64,000 nucleotides of DNA, taken from assembly GCA_013400975.1 (NCBI GenBank), contig WBMZ01004657.1, positions 1 through 64,000 of the forward strand, in the 5' to 3' direction. Source of the DNA: Atrichornis clamosus (taxonomy: Eukaryota; Chordata; Aves; Passeriformes; Menuridae). This document shows, piece by piece, positions 12,801 to 27,329 of the stretch (positions are counted from its first letter, which is position 1; the number at the start of each line of letters is the position of its first letter). Below the pieces are notes generated by a model. The model was not told the origin of the DNA and ran no database searches. It was given only the letters and a program-made list of their open reading frames with translations. The position numbers were made by a program, and so were the translations under genes.

Positions 12801-15800
12801 GGTAAATACAGTCCGGGTGCAAAGATTTCTGTCTGATCGCTAATTCATATTTTTAATGAAAAAGAGTTTTGGATCCACAAAAGTAAATTCTGGCATTGGT
12901 TATGTCACCTCTCATGTTCTTCTTAGAGACAAACAACAGTGTGTTAGAGCTTGCTGAACCAGTGATCCCTAAATATGAGGCATGCAGAGACAGTGGCGTT
13001 GTTGTATCACTGTCTTATCTGGAAAAAGTAAGAAATAATGTCTACCCAGACATGAATTTGGCATTGACACGGAACAGCACAAAGTCAAAAAATATTTCTT
13101 CCAGCCCAGTGGAATTATATCTGACCAGTATTTCCAGAAACACCTTCTAAAACTCCCCACATAAACTCAGTGGGTTACGAAGCAGTGTTGCATAGCAGAC
13201 ACAGAAGAGTAAGAGGCAAGTCTGTGTTGTTGGATTTCTCTACTTATCACACAAGATTACTGGAATATGTGCTGGGAGAAGAAAATTCAAGGACAAATAC
13301 AGAGACACTGTGTTTCTATCCTGTGGATCATGTTAGAACAATTTGGGGGATAAAACAGGGAGCCAGGTTGTCAAAATAGTGTAAGTGGATGAAAGCAATT
13401 GCTTTCTGTGAGTACCTTCTTTGAGAATGACTGTCAGGAGACAGAGCAAATACAATTTTACCCTGATATTCAGTGAGTGTGAGTAGTATTAGATAACTGT
13501 GTAAAAAGATATTTCAGAATTTCATTGGAACAGCCGTCCATAGGATAGCCTTCCCTCTATCCTGCAGTAAAATTATAGATCAAAATTATGAAATTTTTGT
13601 TTCATACATGTCGAGGTGCTATGTTCAGTGAGGTAAAGAAACATAAAAGTAGACTCTCCTGATCATGTCCATCTCCTGGACAACATATTGTTCCTCTTAT
13701 CAACATATAAAATTAGATTTGTGGCTAGATTAAGAGTAGATTAAATATCTTCAGCAAGTTGTTATGAAGTTCCTGATAACTCATCCTACCTATTTAAGGA
13801 TATTACCATTAATTTATCTATTCAGATAATTATTTAACCCTCATCTCTGCCTGCTGTGTTCTTTGTCACTTTTCAACAAGGCACAGATTTTTTAAAAATG
13901 TATATTTAACCATTATGCATTACCTCCTGTCATGTATCCAGCTATAAATGATATCAGTCAGAGATGCTGAGCACTTTTGATCAATAAAAATGTTTCATTA
14001 TTTATTTGTAAGCCCTTTTTTCCCAAGGAAGAAGATGGTGAGTTTGAACAATTTGTTACATTTGTAAACCAAACACAATGCTTGGTCTTGTTAGGCTGAA
14101 TAAGAATAGAAAAAAAGCAAGAGAATTCATGGGAAAGGGTCAGGAGCTGGAGCCAAAGCAAAATTGCAGGAGAAATCCTGAACATCACTACTGATAGAAC
14201 AAAATGAACTTCCCTGAAACCACATGTGCTGCCCCCTGTTCTCACACCCCTGCACTGACCTCTGCCGGTGCTGCAGATGTTCCCGTGTTTGCAGCCCCTA
14301 CACAAACGTCTCTCCTCACGGGGAAAAGTCACTGAGGCTCATGGCTGGCTCAGGGCATTTGAATATTAAAGTACCACGCTCAGAGGTGGCTCCCCAGCCC
14401 TGCCCCGCGCTGGGCACACCGAGCAGGTATCAGACCAGGCTCTCTCTGAGTACTTTGCAGAGCCAGAACCATTAATACCATCTCTTTTTTTTCCAGTCAC
14501 CCTTCAAGACTCACTTTTTCCAAGTCTACGTTCCTTCCAGCGAGAAGCTTGTTGAGTAACAAATCAAAGCTGTAAATCTGTGATGCTTTAAGACCGGGCC
14601 TTCCCGTGGGTTTCAGGAGGCTGTGAAAGCCTCCATTGTGATGGCAGTTTTCTGGGAGCAGTCTTTGAGCCTCCCTTTTCCCTGCCTTGGGCTGAGAACA
14701 TGGTTGGCCCTTAGCCAGGATGCAGAGTTGCTCAGGTGGATGTTAATTTTGAGGAGGCAGATGAACAAGGATGATACATCACTCTGAAAACTCAGTGGCA
14801 CAGTGTTTCTGATAGACTTTATAATCCCCTGCTGCATGAGCTGCATAGTTTTATCTTCAGTGGAAACATAAAGCTGCTTCTCTACAGAGATGGAAAAACC
14901 CAAGCTCCTGCACTGCTCAGTATTCCATGCTAACATTAATCCATGGGTGGACCTAGACATGGAGACCACATTGGCACAAACTGAGGCAGCTGTTTGGTTC
15001 TAACACAACATCCACTTCACTGAGGAGAGAGGGAACAGACTCAGCTGCACCACGAGGGTCTGCAAGCAACTGCAGCAAACTGGGTTATTGTTAATGTCCA
15101 CTGGCAGAATTTTAAGCAACGATAAAAATACAATATTTATTCCAATATTAATCAAATATTTAATCTAAAATGCTGATCATTTGGCACAGTTTAACAGCAT
15201 ATTTAGGGTTCTATTTTCCAACAGCACATACTCCAACCTGAAAGTCACTATCTAGTAGTCCCTGTTCTGCTGTGGGCTATGGCTCTTCTACTGCAGAGGA
15301 ATTTCCTCTCAGAAAGTGTAACCTTTTTCCTGAAGATGTGAACAAGAAATTCCGAGTTCAAAAGCAATAATTCAATACTTAAGTGAATGCCACTTGGATG
15401 AGCTGTTGTTATTGTTTTATAGCAAATATTTCTGTAGCGTGTAGAGGCCAGCTCATTGAAACACAAAGATAATGACGATCCATGGAGCCTGAAGCTTGGC
15501 TGACAGGCCACAACAGATAGACAGCACAAATCTGTGGGATGGGGTGGGAGGCAGGCACGATGAGATTTCAAAAAAATCCCAAACAAACCCCACTCAGGGA
15601 AGCAGCTTCCAAAATATTTATTAGGGTTTTCAAGGCTTCAAAGATAAAAGAGTAATTCCAAACATAAACTCTCATCCCACACAGACAGTGCTTGTACTCA
15701 CATGCTGTTGTCTCAACAAGCTTTTGTTTTCAGTGAAAAAACCTTATTGTTTTTGAATATGATTGCCAGGAGATGAATTTGGGGATGTGGCATTGACTGC

Positions 15801-17560
15801 AGGGAAGTGCTGCATGTGGATGATCACAATTTACCGAAGGGCTGAGTATGGCCTGCCTTAACCTGTATGGCTTAGGAGCTGTGTTAGAGGAAAGGAAGGA
15901 AGAAAAAGAGAAGGGAAAACGAAGTATGTCACAATCATGTTCAAACAAAATGTGTTTTCCAGAAAAGTTCAACCTAAAGGCACTTACTTCCTAGACAATT
16001 TCAATGAAATATATTACTTTAGTTAGAATTTAAGTATATCTTAAAGGTTTTTCTTTTTCCAATGATGGATAGAATCACCAGCTCTTACTGCAGCACAGCC
16101 AACATGCAGTAGCTTGATGAACAAAGATATTAGCACTCTACAGATACTTTTCAGTAGAGTTGATAAAAAATTTCTCCACTTTGTGGAAAGAATAGTCTGG
16201 CTAATTCAGAGAAATAGTAGCACAAGAAGGATGAATTCCAAACTACAAGGGAATTTCAGCTCCAAAATCCAGTTTTAGTTAGCCGTCTTCCACTGAAAAC
16301 CAAACTCCATCAAAACCCTGGTTATCAGTGCAAATCCCTATGGTAATCAGATATTTCTAGTTACTGTTTGCCCAGGTGCACTAGGACTTACTTCCACCTG
16401 CTGCTGAGATAAGCTCTGTGCAGGAGCTTTCTGCTGTGAGGTTTCAGCCCACATTTTCCCAGTATGTTCAGATGGAATCTCCATCTTTGGGCTCGACTGC
16501 ATTCCCTTCCTTTTTCAGACTCTCTCTCATCCCCAGGCAGCTGCTCACAGCTCACTCCTTCCATTCTTGTTCCAAAACAGTTCTTTTAAGATTCATATTC
16601 TTTTTGATCTCCAGGCTCGCAGACTTGGCAAGCCAGCTGTGCAATTGCCTGGGGCCTGGAAAACAGCATTTTCCCAACTGATTATTGAGTTATTGTTATT
16701 TTAACTCCCTTGAAGTTGTTTACCCCAGGTATCATGTCTCGATCACTGTTTTGTTACCCATTGGTTTCCATCTTCTCCCAGACTAAACAGCTTTCTTGGA
16801 CTTAACTCTATAAATAATCTTCCCATGCACAGGCTGAAGCATATAAACTCCTCATGAGAGCAGCACACTTAATTCCCCTGGTTCTCCAAACCACAGGAGT
16901 TAAGATTAGCTATCTAGAACGTTACACTAACAATTCCCAGATTTATAGGTTAGGTCAGTGGTGGAAAAGGCTTCTGTGTCACAGAGTCTCTGACTCTTTA
17001 ATTTTCTTCCCTTGTAGGTCTTCTCAGCTGTTCACATGAGTAGGGAGGTGAGGGAGTAGGTGAGTTGCTACCTGATGTATTGTATAAACAAGTATCTTCT
17101 TTCCAAAAATTCCTAGCAACCAGAGCTTTCATGCTTTTTATATTCACTTGCTAAAATTGTCCCTTTGTTTAATATTTTCTAGTTTTCCAACACTTCTGTT
17201 TCCTTGTCTTTCTTTTCTCCTCCGCTCCTACTCATATTTTCATACCACTTCTTTTTATAAACCATTTTATACTATGAATATTTTTCCAACGTAGCCTGAG
17301 GTCTCTTATTTGTGTTCCTTTTAAAAAAAGTGGTGGGAATTTCTAGCAGAAAATGGAAGATATTTTTCAAGACTTCCTAAAATAAACTATTTGTAGGAGA
17401 GCAAGGTACTGTAAACAGAAAACACTGCATCTTACTTGTTTGCCTAATTCTCCACTTCTGCTAGTTACAATTAAGATGACATACACTTAGAACCTAAGGA
17501 AATGAGCATAAATGCCTGGAAGTTGGGGCATTTCTAGTTCAAGTTTTCTGGAAAAATTTA
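860..17560. other. Non-coding intergenic DNA, no gene recognised
   Basis: This AT-rich stretch has no open frame that I recognise, no RNA gene and no obvious young transposon. It contains a (GT)11 microsatellite at 1605-1626, a short CTAT repeat near 7203-7216, small A/T runs and several homeodomain-motif-rich patches (for example around 11820-11990 and 15110-15230) that look like candidate conserved non-coding elements. The open frames here are short, run on both strands and lack family resemblance. Confidence 0.7.
1605..1626. repeat. (GT)11 microsatellite
   Basis: Eleven uninterrupted GT dinucleotides. This is a simple repeat that is likely to vary in length between individuals. Confidence 0.95.
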
Positions 17561-17570
17561 GCTTCAGCCA

Positions 17571-18137
17571 TTGTGTATGTCATATTTATCAGCTGTCACG
17601 TACCCACAGCCAGGTTGTGTGGTGAACGCCTCTGACATGATGCTGCAGAAAGCTGCAGTGGGAACAAAAGAGAAGTCAGGCCTGCAACATCTGACATTAA
17701 ATCTATCCTGTTCAGGTCCACGTAACACTGTATTAAAATCTTTTGTGTCTTTTGAAACCTTGAGTATGCCCGTGTCCCCAGTCACAGCTGTCAGGGTGAC
17801 AGTGAAAGAAAGACTTCCTAAAGTAGCCTGGATCCATCTGGAGTCAACTTCATACTTGGTGCACGACAAACAGTTTTCTCCAAATTTAGCATTGAGGTGG
17901 AATTGTAGCAGTAGGAGTTTTGTGGTACTTGAGAAGAAACTTTTGGAACCACTGCAAAATCCACCCAGGCAAAACATCCAACTGCTGGATAAAACACAGC
18001 ATCCCATTGCAGAATTAGGAAATGTTCCTTTACAATGCAGGAAAACCACTCAACATGCTGGTATTTATAAACAGCCAGACATCACAGTCATGAGCTTCTG
18101 GAAAACACATTGTTTCCAAGAGGAACGTCAGTGTTAA
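17571..18137 (+). other. 188-codon open frame, unrecognised, probably chance
   Basis: One of the two longest ATG-started open frames outside the GC-rich end, reading MCMSYLSAVTYPQPGC at its N-terminus. An overlapping minus-strand frame of 161 codons (17564-18049) is also open, which argues for stop-poor composition rather than protein selection. I see no signal peptide, membrane segment, zinc-binding pattern or repeat, and no resemblance to avian retroviral or LINE proteins. There is no promoter-like CpG rise in front and no convincing poly(A) signal just behind. It could be part of a lncRNA, an old degraded insertion, or nothing. Confidence 0.12.
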
Positions 18138-21100
18138 TCCACTGAAGAGCGCGTGGGTGAGTGCAAGAGACGGTGTGGACATGTGAGCACAGCGGTGTTT
18201 GGAGGGATGAAGCCTGGCTCTCCTGTTGTAGAAGGAATGAAATGTAGCTCTCCATGCAGCCAGCTGCCAGGGCTTGCTCATCTCCTGGCCCTCATGAGGT
18301 CCAGCAGCTGAACCCCTGGCACTGGCACAGTTGGAAGCCTTAGGCATTTGATGAACCGGGCTACCTTGATACCAAAGAGATGGATGAGAACTGCAGCACT
18401 CTCTGAGCTTCAGGACCATGTCTGTGCACTGATGCTAGGGCAGGGAAAAGTCCTTTTCCAGCCTTTGAAGGCTTTCTCTTGAGCAACATTTGGGATAGGA
18501 TGTGAAAGCAGATTTTGGGAAGCCCTTAAGGAAAAATCTGTCCCATGTCTTCAGATTATCCTAGACAATTGGACTTATAGAGAGGAACTCATTCTCTTTT
18601 TCCTGGCAGATGATGAAAAAAATCCATCAGTGTGGGATGAGTAGCAGAAAGAAAGAAAAGTTGTTATAATCAATGTGAAAGGCTCCTCAGGAAAGGTCAG
18701 AACAAGCTCTGATTCCCTTTTAGCTGAATAGTGAATGAGAAAGTCTGCAAAGGGATTCCCATGAAGATTTCCATCAGTCACACTGGGATGGCTACTCTGG
18801 TGCAAACAGGCTCACAGTCAACTGAGATAGGACTGAGATTTTCTTCTGTATGTTCATTATACTGAAATATTTAGCGGCACTAAATAAATAACAAACATTG
18901 CTTATATTTTCAAATGTGAAAAAAGCTGCAGGTCACTAAAAAACCTAAAAGCTCAAAACACTAAAATGCACTGTATTACAATAACAAGGCTGAGATCTGG
19001 GATTGTTTTCTGGTCTTTCAGCTTGTGGCAGAGGTCTGAAAGCTATTTTAGTAAAGGACAGATAATCCTAATATGAGCAAAAATTAAAAGAAATTTGTTC
19101 AGTACTGAGCCATTCACAGACACTTGGTCATAAAACAGCAAACAACTCGTCATTCTTAATGTTATTCTTCTCTGGGGAACTGAGCTTTTTGTTTGCTGTA
19201 ATGAACTGTTATAATTGGGCTCAGTTTCACTGGAGTAGAGCTTTTTTTCTAAATCAACTGAGAAATGGAGATTTTTTTGATTAAAAAAGATGCTTGCAAC
19301 AGAATAAATGTACAGGCAATATAACCAGGACATTCTAAGTAAGTAAAAAACCCTACATTCAGTTACTTTTATTCTCTGTTTTATTTTTCAAGGAAAGTCA
19401 TTTAATTTTCATTGCTGATATATGCTGGCATTGAAGATCAGCTGGCAGATATTATAATGAAGTATTCTTTGTTTACAGAAAAAAAATTGTGTTCATGATT
19501 TTTTAATAATGTTTGACAGTCTCATCAGAAAGAAATGGAAGTCTCAACTGGAATTGTTGTTCATCAGATGTCTCAGGCCTGAGGGTGATTTATTTTGTCA
19601 CCAAGCTGAGCTGATTTTATTTGAACTAATAACTGAAAGTTTTCTTGCATCTTTAGCTATGACAGTGCAATGAATGAAGTCCTAATGAACAAGCTGCATT
19701 TCTCAGAAAACTCCTCATTATCTAAATGCAGCTTTCCCCTACACTGCCTGGTAATTTTTAAGGCTGCGATGTTTTATAAGGAGATACACACAGTAGGTAA
19801 ATCATGATATAGAGGTAACTTTGCTCTTCCCTCTACATCTGCAGCTCTAATCAGAACTGATCATTTGTGCCAAATCAAACACTGACTTATAGAACAGACT
19901 AGCACATAATAGGTACAAGAGTGAAATAAAAATCCTATTCATGCAGCTTCATCTCAGGCCCACAGTGAGGTTTGTGGTATGGTTGGATAATAAGCCCACA
20001 GGTGCAATTTAAGTATCTTACCAAGCACATCAGCTAGAAAACCTCAGAGATAATAGTTCTTATCTAAATTGGGCTTGGCATACTGTTTTACAGCACCTTT
20101 TGGAAATCACAGAGGATGAGCCTGGAAAATTATTTTGTCTAATGAAAAAAGCTGGGAGCATGGAAGTGCTGCCTTTTATAGGACCAAAAAATGCTCTGCA
20201 GAAGGAACAGGACTGGGACAGCAAAGCAGAGACACGTCCCACCCAAAGCCCATCACCTCTCAGCTCACTAACTCAAGGCCAGTTCCTGGCTTCATTCCAT
20301 TTCCAAAGGATCCACCGATGGGAATTCCAAAACAACCAGTCACTTTGGGGTTTACGGTTTCTCCATTTGGATCCTAGTTATGCTTTTTACATCAGCAAAG
20401 GAAATCTGGGGACCTGAGGCTCATTATAATTTAGTGTTTGCTTCTAAGCACAATCCAAAATCTCAGGAGGGGACTGTGTGCAGGTGGGACTTTCTTCTTC
20501 TTTGTGATAAAGATCAGGTGTGTAAAAACCACTGCATTGCCCCACTGAGCTCAATTCTTTTTTGAAGGTAAGTTTGAATAGAGACAGAAGAACATTTTCC
20601 AACCAACATCAATTTATAACTAGTGTCACCTTCTCACCACTGCCAAGGCAATGTTATCTATGTATGAAAGGGAATCATAACATCTCTCGGACATTTTCAA
20701 CCTTTTCTTAACCCACATCTTAGCAAACATTTTTTTCCTTCCTCACTTCACGCTAAGCTAAAGAGAGCAATAGTGTGACTTTTAGGGTTTGGTTTTTTTA
20801 AATGCTTTCAGACCATTTCTCCACTCAACATGCCTATATTCCTATATTCCCTTTGGCAATAGGACATACTGAAAGGTTTATGTTCTTTGAAGATATTTTC
20901 CCTGCAGTTTTCTGAACTGCAGCAAGATGCCTGCACCTTGCACAGACACCCCAAAGCATGCATGGCAGGAATGCGTGATGTGCTCTCTAGAAAAAAAACC
21001 AAAAACCAAACAACTTTCCTCTGGCATGATGAACCATTTTTTGTTCCAAGTCCATATTTTCATTTTGGTTCTCCAGGTCATAAATGTCTTGTGATGCTGA

Positions 21101-24100
21101 GTAACAACAACATAATCTGAAAATTATGCCCAGCTGAATGAGATCGTTCATAGCTGTTATTCCTCATTTATGACTTACACATTCCAGATATAATGCATTT
21201 TTTTACCTGCATGCTGTTCCAAGGGATACATACCATGGACAGTGGTAAACACTTGAAGGGAGCCTGGCCTAATGTATGACCCTTTTACCCCCAAGTCTTA
21301 TGATCCATCCTTCAACAACCCATTTTTGGTTTGAGATTCTTCCCATCTCTTAAGAAGATCTAACTTGCTGTAATTATATTTTGATTTAGTTTTGTTCCCT
21401 AGGCATCTTAATTCACAAGTTTTAAGTTGTTGCTTAATACAAAGCATTAAAAACAGATTCACACCCAACTATTAACCACTTGATGTATTCAGACATTAGC
21501 TAATAAGCTAAAATTCATGTGTTGAAACAAATTCTAATAGTCTGGATCTGCCCTCAGACGCCATCTGAGATGACAGATGAGTCCTTCCCATCATTGTAAC
21601 ATCGAGTAAGTCCCAGGTCAGCAGCCTCCCAGAGGAGGAACCACACTCGTTTTGACTCGGTTCCGCTGAGAGGCTGAGCACAGTTTCTGCAAAGCAGCAA
21701 GATCTCTCTGCTTTCATGAGGGCTCATTAACTCTCTGCTCAGCACTCCCAGCCCCAACACACACACATTGTAAAGACAGGAGCAACCCAGTTCTCTCCTG
21801 GAGCAACACTGGGCCATGAAGATAACTCACAGGTGTTGCTTCTAAATCTTTCTTAGTAGGTTCTGTAAAACATTACTGGCACACCATTACCCAGGACAGA
21901 CAGCCTCGGAGAGCATTATGGACTCAGACCTGAATTCCTCCTTCATCCCAGCTCCTCACTAAATTAAGTCACCTCAACATTAATGGAACAACACAGACAC
22001 TGCACTTGCCTTTCTCTTTGTAGAAGCTGGCTGCATAAAAGACCCATTTTGCTAAATCCTTCATTTTCAGCCAGATTGCTTTCTCCACTATTACAATTCT
22101 TTTGACCCAGCCTTTTGAGTGTTTGACTTCAGCTCTGAGGATAATAAGAACAAAGATGCACAGATAAGGAGTTTGTCAGATCATACAATTTCCCCAAAGG
22201 CATAGGAGAAAGAGAAAAAAGTATTTCTCAGAAGACCTCCTTCCATTTTTATCCTCTTGGAGGCTTTTGGGAACTGGCTACATATAATGATTTGTTTTAT
22301 TCCTCTGTATTTTCAATACCAAAGGAACTTTGATAGGTAGAATTAACACTGTTCAAATGGGAAAGGAACTTCATTATCTCTCACTGCTATGCAATAAATA
22401 ACTATCACGGAAGGACAGTAAGAGACCAGTGGCCTGTCCTGGCTTCATCCCATGACCTGTATCAGGGCTGTGAATTCCCAGCCTCTGTCCTGGCATAGTC
22501 TGGGATACCTGAGGCTGGGATTAGTTTAGTCTGCATGTCTCACTTTCCTTTTTGTTTCAGCACATCCACGAGGCAGCGGAACCACTCTCTTTTACACCCC
22601 CAGCCCTCTCCTCAGCTGCTGCTCAGGGCTCTCAGTAGCTCCAGTCTCTGGCCACAACCACCTCAAGTTCTCATCCCTATGCTGGCAAAATCAAAACTTC
22701 ACCACACAACCTACCCTTCAGCCCATGATCATCTCTCTTCAAGCCAAAACCACCTCCAAAATGAACACATAAGCCTTCAGAGTGTAATATCAGTCGGTTC
22801 CCCAAAAATTCCAGTGGCAAGATCCAAATGCAAAATGTGTTTGGAGAAGAGACATGCTCTGATCTCATGGACAATCAGGGCTGTCTGCATACCTCTCCGT
22901 TCACATCATCTGCTTTCCTCAGTAACACTCTGCTCTTTTTCCTCTCATTCCGAAATACAAAACCATAGCTTCCCACGGCTGCAGAGCACATCCTCTCAGA
23001 GCACACATCTTTGCCAAACTGAAGGATTTTTTTAGGGCTAATCCTGCCTTCTCATCAACTGTGAAGGGTCTACTCAATTTTTGGGTGCCAGGATTACAAT
23101 TTTTGTAAATTGATCTTAAATATTCTATTAGACCAAGTTCAAATTCCTTGATCCCACTTTCAGTTTTACTGGGAACATACCTGGATTTTCCCATGCGACA
23201 GGAGGATTCCCCCTTCTTCTTGGCCTGAGGGAGAACAGCTGTATAGAAGGGGTAGGGAAAGTAAAGTTGAACTCATGGATTTAACTGGAAAACATTATTA
23301 ATTAAAAGTTGTGAATTAAATAACACATTGTCTTTGTACAGTAAGAGTAAGAGCACCCAGAGAAACTAAAGAAGAAAAGCTGAAACAGATTATAGAAGAG
23401 TATGGAATCTGCTCATTTAAGAGAAAAATATTAGCTAATTAAGATATTGATCCCAACAGTTAAGTGTCCCATTAAATTAGAAAACACGTCTTTAATTCAA
23501 ATGAGATGCTTTGCTGGCTAAATACTCAGTTCCTGTTTCTCCTCATCTTCACAAACTGTAATATCTCAAATGGAATAGAGTGAAATCAGTTTAAGAAAGA
23601 TTTGGGAATGTCCTTCTAGAGGAGACAAGCAGAACTCCCATGCATGCACTTTTACAGGATCTGACTGTGTAGGCATATTCAGGAAAATTAATCTAAAAAA
23701 AGTAAAGATATGTGTTCAAAGCAGATTCCTAAATGACTGGTTTGTAGTTATGTGCTTATGTTGAAAATTAAGGTGTGTGTCATTCAACTTAGGTTAAATT
23801 ATTCTGGAATAACAGCAGCACTAGGATCATCAGCACTAACAGTAGGAATCAATGTCCATCTCACACATTAAACACAATTTAACTATGACAAGTTAATTCA
23901 GTGTAGGTGCAAATCTGATTTTACACATCAAACAAACAATTATTGTCCTAACTCTTAATGTGCAAATGTCTATTTTTTATAACTATTTTTCTTCTAGAAC
24001 ACAATATCAGGCAGATTTTCCTCTAATTGCCACCATGAGTTGACGTGTAGTAGAGAAGTCCCTTTTCTAGTCCTTGATTTCTGTAGGTTGCAGTGAGCAG

Positions 24101-27100
24101 CTGACCACAGAGCCAGCTGAAAGATGACGAAGCAAGAGAATAATTCAAATTTAAATTACACAATTTATTTATATATCTAAGGAAAAGGGATGATCTTTTG
24201 CCTAGCTTTGGAAGGAGGAAGACAACACCCTTGGCTTTTTGTAACCTGAAGTTTTGCCCTCCGAGACCTCTGAAGACTCAGGTGACTTCAGCAGCCTTGG
24301 CTCAGCGTCTTCTCCCTGTTTTTCTCTTTCCCAGCTGAGAGAGGAGAGGTGAGGTGATCTTCCTGCAGACATTGGCCTCCAGCTCAGCTTCCACCATGTG
24401 GGCCCTGCTCTTCACCCTGCTGCACAGTGACTACCACAAGTTATCCCAGGCTATTCCTAGGGCTATTAAATGCAGCCACAATTAACCTGTAATGCTAATT
24501 CAGGCTGCTCCCAAATTTTTTGAAATTACGGAGTCTGTTCTTGACACAGTTATATTGTTACTATACAAATCTTTATATATTTATGACAAATAAATAAATA
24601 CATTTACAGCAAACATAAATTCATATGTGAACTAGTTTACTTTTCTCACGGACAAGCACTCTGCACTATATGGCTCTCTTCAATATTACATGTCCAGAGT
24701 CAATTATAAACCCTTTATATTTCTCTTGCAGGAAGGTTTAAATTCAATTCTCCTTTATTGCAGTTTGCAAATACAATATACTCTCCAGCTGGCTTGGAAA
24801 ACTCCTCAGTTAAATCATCTTGTGCAACATTGCTTCTTAGTCACCAGCACCTCCCACACAACAACCTGACAGCCCCACACTTCCAGGCTATTTATTGGTC
24901 TCTTCCTTAAACGGGAGAGTTGTTTTACTATATATTTATTTTTTATTGAAATGACCGCAAAGTCAGTTTTGTGTTTCTTTTTATTTTGTGGGGGTTTTAG
25001 GTGGGGACACAACTGTGCTTTTAGGATTTTCAGTGTCTCCTAGAGGCTTTGAGTCGATGCTGTCATCCTTTGTGCCTCTCCCCAGTAAATCAGTTGCTCG
25101 GTTCTTTGTTTTCAGGGTTTAAAACACTGTTACCAACAGAAAGTAAAGTGATGTGTTAGCATAGCAGAGTTCCTGTGTTATTGAACTGAGGCAAGGAGCC
25201 CAGAAAACCAAAGCAAAATGATCCATTGAAATCTATAATCCTTCTCTCACCACAGCTCCAGAACATGAGATTATTATGCTTGTTGGAATAACTACTTATC
25301 TGCCCATGGCCAGGGCTGGTGTCTTCTGGAATGTTAAAAAGGTCCACACCTAATTATGGTGCTGACTTGATTATTTTTGTCCAACTCATACTTTAAAGAA
25401 ATCCATTATAGCTTATCCCCCAACCAAGGAAAGTAAATGGACTTACTCGAAGGATCAATATTCTCCAAAAGGGTGAGGCAGGAATAAAGAGGAAAATTGG
25501 AGCGCCTTTCTACAGGGTCCTGTAAAAGCTGAGAACGTTCAGTGTGAGTTAATTGTTTCTGCTACCAGTACTGCAGCTCCCAAATCCATCCAGGTTTTCC
25601 TGCTTTGCTTGCAACAAGGCTATCACCTGGCAATCCTGCTGTTACATGTCTGCATCATTTTGCCTGACTTGACTGGATACTCCTTGGGACAGGCACTGTG
25701 CCTGGTCTGCATTTTAAAAGTTAAGATGCACACATAATACATAATTACTATATAAAACAAGCTTAAAATTCAAGGCAGCTTTGTTGGTTCTTACTTTCTA
25801 TGACTCAACAAATTTGTTACCTTGAGGTGCTAAACATATTTGTGAACACAAGAGTGAGAAAAAAAGGTCAGTTTTGCTACTACAGGAATGCCTTCTCATT
25901 TCATAGGAACCCACTGGTGCTGACACCAATAAGTGCTGGTTTCCCCTCTCCTCCGAGGTGTTATTTTTGTGGATGTGCATAGCAGCACCTTTCCAGCAAC
26001 ATCTGTCAGCCAGGAAGACTGAGTATTTTTGGCATTTTCACAGGCAGAAATCATAGCTCAGAAAACAATAGGTACAGGACCAATGATGCTGATGGGTATC
26101 GTAGAAAGCTGCATTTATACAGAAATTCCAGACAAAGCTGAAGTCCAGCTAATAAAACATTTTTCAAAGGGGAAATGGGCTCTTCCTAGATGCCTGTCCT
26201 TGACTGCCCTTTTTCTAAAGAATCCAATTAATAATCCTGAAAAATTTATTAGCTATGCTGTTTTGGTGGCAGGGATTTCCCCATGCCATCTGAATGGATA
26301 ACCAGCCCCTGGGAATGCTCAAAGCCATTGCTAAGGTGGCCAAAACCTTCTCTCACCAATGCAAAACTGCTGCTGTTCTCGTGATATCTTAATGCCCCTG
26401 TCAGTGGCAGAGAAAATCTCCCCTGCCTGAGAGCCCTGGGGGTTAAGTGAATCCACACCTTACACAGCACCTAGGACTTAGGAAATGTTCATTAATGATT
26501 GCTGTGTTATCTGTTGGGGGTGCCTATATGGAAAAAATATCCCCATTTTTGCCCGCAGGACTGCAATCTATTTGTTTTCACAGATTTGCCACACATGGCT
26601 AGGCACAATTAGCATTTGCAGGAGGCCTGGGTAGCAGGTAAGCACAGCCCCAGAATGGGGCTTTTCTCCTGGGAGTCCCTTTGAAGGTCAGGGTTGGGGC
26701 GGGCGCTGGTTCAGCGTCACAAATCCCCTCGTCCAAACACCTCACCCCAGCTGGTTACAGGGAGAGCAAGTGCAATTCCCCCACAGCTTCCCAAAGGCAC
26801 AGAGTCAAACATCTCAGTACAGTGAAAAAATTAGGATCCCTAATGAGAAATTAGTGGCACTGTGGCTCTTGGTCGTTCAGCCTCCTTGTTATTACCGCTC
26901 ATTAATTCTACCCCGTCTGCCCGCAGGACCCCTCCATAAGTGACAGGCACTCTGCAGACAAGGGACAAGGGTGACAGTCCCTCCTTCAAGACTAGAGCAG
27001 TGCTTGGAGCCTGTTAAATCCGGGATATTAATCCATGAAGTTTTAGGCTACTACTTTTTGACGGTATCCAGCAGGGCTGGTACAATGCATTTCAGAGCTA

Positions 27101-27290
27101 GGAAACCCCTCCCCTTCACTTGTACTTCTGAAAAACAGAAGATTTAGTTCAATCGAAAGAGTGTGTTCCTCAACATTTAAAAATGCATTGGCTTGAATTT
27201 GTATTGTTAACTTGAGCTCTCTCTGAAACAAATAAATCAGTGCTTGGCTGCGAATTCCATTGCAAGTTACAGAAAAGGACAACTTGCACA
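18138..27290. other. Non-coding intergenic DNA, no gene recognised
   Basis: AT-rich with modest GC rises around 24240-24430 and 26630-26960. No coding exon, RNA gene or transposon end could be named. The part at 26850-26930 (blocks such as GCTCATTAATTC and GAGAAATTAGTGGCAC) looks regulatory in texture, but that is only an impression. Confidence 0.65.
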
Positions 27291-27299
27291 ATAAAGAAC

Positions 27300-27306
27300 T
27301 ATAAAA
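27300..27306 (+). promoter_or_regulatory. Candidate TATA box for a plus-strand transcript (CTXND1?)
   Basis: TATAAAA stands at the left edge of a local CpG rise (about 27360-27900). A start site would be expected near 27330. TATA-like strings are common in AT-rich DNA, so the call depends on the CpG rise, the downstream donor and the strand composition bias described for the neighbouring exon. Confidence 0.25.
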
Positions 27307-27329
27307 CAAGATGAAGCATCCCCAGCCCC

